NCBI RefSeq assembly: GCF_905404315.1
Contig: NC_066266.1
Coordinates: 3,603,501 to 3,667,500 of the forward strand
From: Leptidea sinapis
Taxonomy: Eukaryota; Arthropoda; Insecta; Lepidoptera; Pieridae
Direction of reading: 5' to 3'
Length of the DNA: 64,000 bases
Part shown: positions 61,001-64,000 of the stretch, one piece after another
Position numbering within the stretch: position 1 is the first letter of the stretch
How the letters are laid out: every line of letters starts with the position of its first letter
Translations under genes and position numbers: made by a program
The notes under the pieces: generated by a model
What the model was told of the DNA's origin: nothing
The model's input: the letters and a program-made list of their open reading frames with translations, nothing else
The model's database searches: none

Positions 61001-63266
61001 TCTACCTACTATATTCCAGTAAGTGTTTTATAGTTGGTGTTGAGTAACAGTGGAATTAATTGTGCAGCGTTTGTCTATGGCTAAAAAGCCATTACACTTA
61101 ACTATCATCATCATCATATCAGCTAGAAAATTTTGTATTTTATTAAAAAAGTCGCAAAAATATATTGCTGGCAGAGAGTTTCTTGCACTGCTTCTTCTCT
61201 CTCAGAGCGCCATTTGTTTGAGCAGTTTTCTTTGTAGTTGTCCTGTTCGAAGTGCCATCAAAAGTAATTAATCGAAGGGAATCAATTTAAGAAAAATTTG
61301 TGCCTTTTATGCCTTTTAATTCGCATTAATAGATGTTTATATGTATAATCATTGTTACTATATATTGAAAAAGTAAAGAACGGTTAATTTTAACTGTTAT
61401 ATAGAATTACTGTTAATATGAATATTGTAATATACAGCGTCAAAGACGGAATATTTCGCCAATACAAGGGTCCAAGGGACGCGATTTCGATGCTCGATTA
61501 CGTAGAGAATGCCAAATGGAAGCAGGCGGAACCAGTTCCATCATGGAAGGCGCCAGACTCGCTCCAGATGGGTGTGGTGGCACATTTCTTCAAACTCAGC
61601 CAGGGTTTAAGGGTAAATTTTTATATAATATATAAATCATAAATCCAGTGTCTTGATGTTTGTTTCTAGTGAACTCCTAAACTAATAAATGTATTACTTC
61701 GTGGAGTGCAGTTTAGTCCAACTTGAGAGTTTTTATTTCGATTTGAGTGAGACCCATACTAATTTTTAATTCCAATGTTTTGTATGCACATATTTTATAT
61801 GACAGAATTTATTGACGGATTATTTGACAGTTCTGCGGTGAAACAATTTCATTATAACAACAGGAAGCTTTTAGAGGAGAGATATTTTACGAAATAATTC
61901 TTGATGTTATGAAATATTATTGACAAATACAGTCTTTTATTTATAATGTGTTTGTTCTACCAGTGGGAGGCTCCTTTTCACAGGATGCCGGCTAGATTAT
62001 GGGTACTACAACGGCGCCTATTTCTGCCGTGAAGCAGTAATGTGTAAGCATTACTGTGATTCGGTCTAAAGGGCGCCGTAGCTAGAGTAATTAGTAATTA
62101 CTGAGCAAATGAGACGTAACATCTTATGTCTCAAGGTGACGGGTATTTTCAATAAGTCTGAGCGGCACTGGATTGTAATAGGCAGGGCGTATCAATTACC
62201 ATCAGCTGAACGTCCTACTCGTATCGTCACTTATTTTCATAAAACAAAATATTATGTACAGAACAACGTCTGTCGGGTCAGCTAGTACCTGTAATAACAG
62301 AGTAAAACAGGTAAGAAGTGAAACTTATTTATGATATATAATTTTATCTACTATTTACAACTTCACAGAAATTGGGTAGATAACCGTTAAGAAAATAATA
62401 GTTTAAAAAAAAACTAAAAAGCACGCTTTATATAAAATTCAACTAAAAAATAGAAAATAAATTTAAATTGAAAATAGAATAAAAAAATATATTTTATTGT
62501 AAAAAAAAGCGTGGGGTGATTTTTAAGATATTATTAGAATAATAATTCTTCTACACCCCACGCTTTTTTTTTTACTATAAAATATATATTTTTTACACTA
62601 TTTTCAATTTAAATTTATTTTCTATTTTTTAGTTGAATTTTATATAAATCGTGCTTTTTAGTTTTTTTTAACTATTATTTATTTTTCATTTTTTAGTAAA
62701 ATTTTATCAAATTAGTCTAATGTCATCGGTCCTCGATATATCTACAAAGTTTGAACGAAATCTAGCCGTTTAAAGTGGGTCAAAATCGCGCCCAAAGAAG
62801 TCGGATACTAGCATACAGGTGAAGCTAATATAAATCGTATAAAAAAGAAATCCGTATTAAATTAAAGACATTTTATTATTTATAGACATTCATACAAATA
62901 AGTCTTTTATCACTTTCAAACTAATATATTATTCTTTACAGTACTATACTGACTTTGATAAAAAAAAAACAACATGGCGCGTAACCGAAAATCGTGACGA
63001 TTTGCTATAGAATTTCTCTCATGCGTCGATAAAGAAGTTTCGCATCAAAAACATATCTGTGTATACTCCATAAATAGACTCAAAACCGGCTGCAACGATT
63101 CTGGCACACTTGTACCATAATGTACTATTAATGTGCTATTTGAATATAATATTTATAATTGCAGAGTGTACACACTATGCTCATGGAGACGTATGGCCTG
63201 CCAACTTGGGGCTCCTACCTGATATTCGCTGTTGCCACCATATTCGTTGGAGCACTGCTCGGACTG
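57838..63266 (+). CDS. TMX1: Thioredoxin-related transmembrane protein 1-like (TMX1), 5' four exons, partial
   Basis: Exons 57838-58016, 60851-61018, 61438-61612 and 63165-63266 join in frame (phases 2, 2, 0) to 208 codons with GT-AG borders. TMX1 is an ER membrane thiol oxidoreductase that acts on disulfides of membrane-bound client proteins. Visible features are an N-terminal hydrophobic signal (about 20-40, NFCLISTLLLCICTNPTSA), a thioredoxin fold with YAPWCPAC (C65, C68), DVTKSPGLSGRF, cis-proline P112 in ALPTIF, KDGIFRQYKGPR, then GLPTWGSY and a membrane span from about 192. The unusual CPAC centre and the PGLSGRF...ALPTI(F/Y)H.KDG.(F)R.Y(Q/K)GPR order are those of animal TMX1. The acidic cytosolic tail must be encoded beyond 64000. 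Translation could also begin at M10 (57865), which gives a more usual signal peptide length. Confidence 0.9.
58570..58745 (-). repeat. Family P repeat in TMX1 intron 1
   Basis: Ends in reverse with gagaacctcctttttgaagt and cggttaa. Contains accaaatggcaaacatttcg, matching 13735-13755 in reverse. Confidence 0.6.
58838..59400 (-). mobile_element. Jockey-like LINE (J2) in intron 1: 3' UTR plus RT C-terminus
   Basis: 3' UTR as at 16433, continuing on the minus strand into VATTRFVYFSYFHSIMTYGI, LLWGHAADIGIVFALQKRAV and HAIYQLGYRQSLEEKFKEIN. The frame is short and the catalytic domain missing. This copy is the bridge that shows J2 3' UTR and jockey RT belong together. Confidence 0.8.
59500..59891 (+). 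mobile_element. Helitron-like element (family H3) in intron 1
   Basis: tgactcctaaactaatgaat, tggagtgcattttggtccaa, ggacatattttctatgagag, ttacgaaataattcttgatg and the end acagaacaacgtctgtctgg + gcagctag. Same order in the interrupted copy of intron 3. Confidence 0.65.
59995..60163 (+). mobile_element. J1 LINE 3' scrap in intron 1
   Basis: gagtttcttaccaatttttc, tcaagtctgagc and ctttcaataagtgata are decayed J1 3' UTR blocks. Confidence 0.5.
60305..60826 (-). repeat. Family A copy in intron 1, split by ~325 bases, next to exon 2
   Basis: 60305-60416 (gcaggacatttaggtgattg, cccattacaatgcagtgctg) and 60741-60826 (cccatttcactaactatgcc, ctgcttcacggcagaaatag) are two parts of one reverse copy. The filler 60417-60740 is unidentified. 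The copy ends only about 25 bases before the exon 2 acceptor. Confidence 0.65.
60851..61018 (+). CDS. TMX1: TMX1-like exon 2 (CPAC active site)
   Basis: Acceptor attttttacag. Encodes YAPWCPACNALYPAWKEL through RFVVTALPTIF. Donor gtaagt at 61019, phase 2. Confidence 0.92.
61115..61318 (+). mobile_element. J2 LINE 3' end in intron 2
   Basis: gcagagagtttcttgcactg, cttcttctctctcagagcgc and the end aaaatttgtgccttttatgc correspond to the J2 terminus. It fills about half of this 419-base intron. Confidence 0.65.
61438..61612 (+). CDS. TMX1: TMX1-like exon 3
   Basis: Acceptor gtaatatacag. Begins inside a His codon, then VKDGIFRQYKGPRDAISMLD, ENAKWKQAEPVPSWKAP and ends HFFKLSQGLR. Donor gtaaat, phase 0. 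Confidence 0.9.
61640..62285 (+). mobile_element. Helitron-like element (family H3) in intron 3, split by family A
   Basis: Left part to about 61960 and right part 62243-62285 (tgtacagaacaacgtctgtc, gggtcagctag) join to match 59500-59891. CTAG ends at 62285 or thereabouts. Confidence 0.7.
61961..62242 (+). repeat. Family A copy inside the H3 element
   Basis: ccagtgggaggctccttttc to cttattttcataaaac. Part of the middle (after ctcaaggtgac) is deleted. No clear target duplication. Confidence 0.75.
62389..62688. repeat. Large fold-back (about 120-bp arms) in intron 3
   Basis: Left arm 62389-62517 and right arm about 62560-62688 are reverse complements with few differences: ctaaaaagcacg / cgtgctttttag, ttcaactaaaaaatag / ctattttttagttgaa, aagcgtgggg / ccccacgctt. 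The 40-base centre includes a short imperfect hairpin. Confidence 0.85.
62690..62850 (+). repeat. Repeat family F end in intron 3
   Basis: aatgtcatcggtcctcgata, aaaatcgcgcccaaagaagt and acaggtgaagctaatataaa. Uninterrupted equivalent of 41175-41640. Confidence 0.65.
62851..63164. other. Rest of TMX1 intron 3
   Basis: AT-rich, nothing recognised. Acceptor tttataattgcag at the end. Confidence 0.6.
63165..63266 (+). CDS. TMX1: TMX1-like exon 4 (membrane span)
   Basis: 34 whole codons: SVHTMLMETYGLPTWGSYLI, then FAVATIFVGALLGL. The last 17 or so residues form the start of the single transmembrane helix. Donor gtaaga at 63267. The next exon is off the window. Confidence 0.9.
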
Positions 63267-63650
63267 GTAAGATGAAGCTATAATGTATATGTATAAACCG
63301 TGTGCTCGATCGACGTCAGTTCTGACGTCCGTCCATGTTGCGTTAAGTGCTCAGCTGACAGCAAACTTGATAGCGCGTGTACAATTACGAAGAAAAATGA
63401 ATCCATATTAAACCTCTTTAATATGTGAGTACTATTTTCGCAAAACGATTACGGAATAAAAGACGGAGAAGATATCATGTTTGCCCAATTATTATGGTGC
63501 GTCAAGTTGATGGAGAAATTCATACAATATATTCGAACACGAATTTTTCTTTACGATGTTACATACGCGCGTGCGGTCCTACTGACCAGTCAGCGGACCG
63601 ACGAGCTCGAGCGACGATTCTCGTCAGCGCAACGTAACGCAACTGTTTGA
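63267..63650. other. Start of TMX1 intron 4
   Basis: A plus frame at 63425-63637 and the GC-rich block around 63560-63630 have no recognisable product. Possibly an old transposon end. Confidence 0.4.
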
Positions 63651-64000
63651 CGACCCCTATAGCCCAGTGGTTAGTGATCCTGCCTACTGACCTACGATAG
63701 TTACGATTTTTATCTCAAGTAAGAGATAGACTGAATTTTGGGAACAGCCGTAAGACGTTTAATTAATTATATACCCATATAGCCCAGGTGTTAGTAACCC
63801 TTCCTAGAGGTCCCGGGTTCTAATCCCGGTAGGTGCAATCATTTATATGATGATTATGAATGTTTGTTTCCGAGCCATGGATGTTTATATGTATTTATAT
63901 ATGTTCTAGTAAGTTTATTGTATTAAATATATCGTTGTCGTTTACCCATAATGTGCCTAGTTTGGAGCAAGATAATTTGTGTAATGGTGTGTCAATATTA
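63651..64000 (+). mobile_element. tRNA-derived SINE (family S) and MITE fragment in intron 4
   Basis: 63651-63693 is a SINE head only (cccctatagcccagtggtta). 63694-63750 is the right end of the 34696-type MITE (agagatagactgaattttgg, gaacagccg + taa). 63771-64000 is a second SINE with head (tatagcccaggtgttagtaa), box B gggttctaatcccggt, body and the end gtgtgtcaatatta at the window edge. Confidence 0.7.

Overview
The window looks like nuclear DNA of a moth or butterfly. It is AT-rich and crowded with non-LTR retrotransposon 3' ends, tRNA-derived SINEs, Helitron-like elements and TIR transposons of kinds familiar from Lepidoptera. I saw no bacterial or viral gene organisation. Only one ordinary host gene is convincing: the 5' part of a TMX1-like thioredoxin-related transmembrane protein on the + strand (four exons, 57838-63266). 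It has a CPAC active site, and its cytosolic tail must lie beyond the right edge. Its introns are full of mobile-element pieces.

Layout. 1-21 kb: fragments of RTE-like and jockey/CR1-like LINEs, a repeated SINE-like family (called family A here), a tRNA-SINE family, a 373-bp Helitron-like element and a good tRNA-like cloverleaf. 21.1-23.0 kb: a decayed PIF/Harbinger transposon with matching terminal inverted repeats, a MADF-domain accessory gene and a broken transposase on the other strand. 24.6-31.5 kb: a three-level nest. A Helitron-like element is split by a 5'-truncated jockey-like LINE, which is itself split by a full-length 6-kb LINE with APE endonuclease, reverse transcriptase and RNase H. 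Both ORFs of the inner element are open, and an 8-bp target duplication flanks it. 31.5-57 kb: further LINE fragments, MITEs with clear TIRs (34696-35014; 52268-53088), Helitron-like elements, a hAT transposase C-terminal scrap and several families of unnamed repeats. 57.8-64 kb: the TMX1-like gene.

The intact inner LINE is the only element that looks capable of recent activity. The rest is decayed sequence in which order of insertion can be read from which element interrupts which. I found no CRISPR array, rRNA gene or clustered host pathway. LINE clade names are from protein motifs read by eye, and boundaries of decayed copies are approximate (often within 10-20 bases). Exact family names need a repeat-library search.
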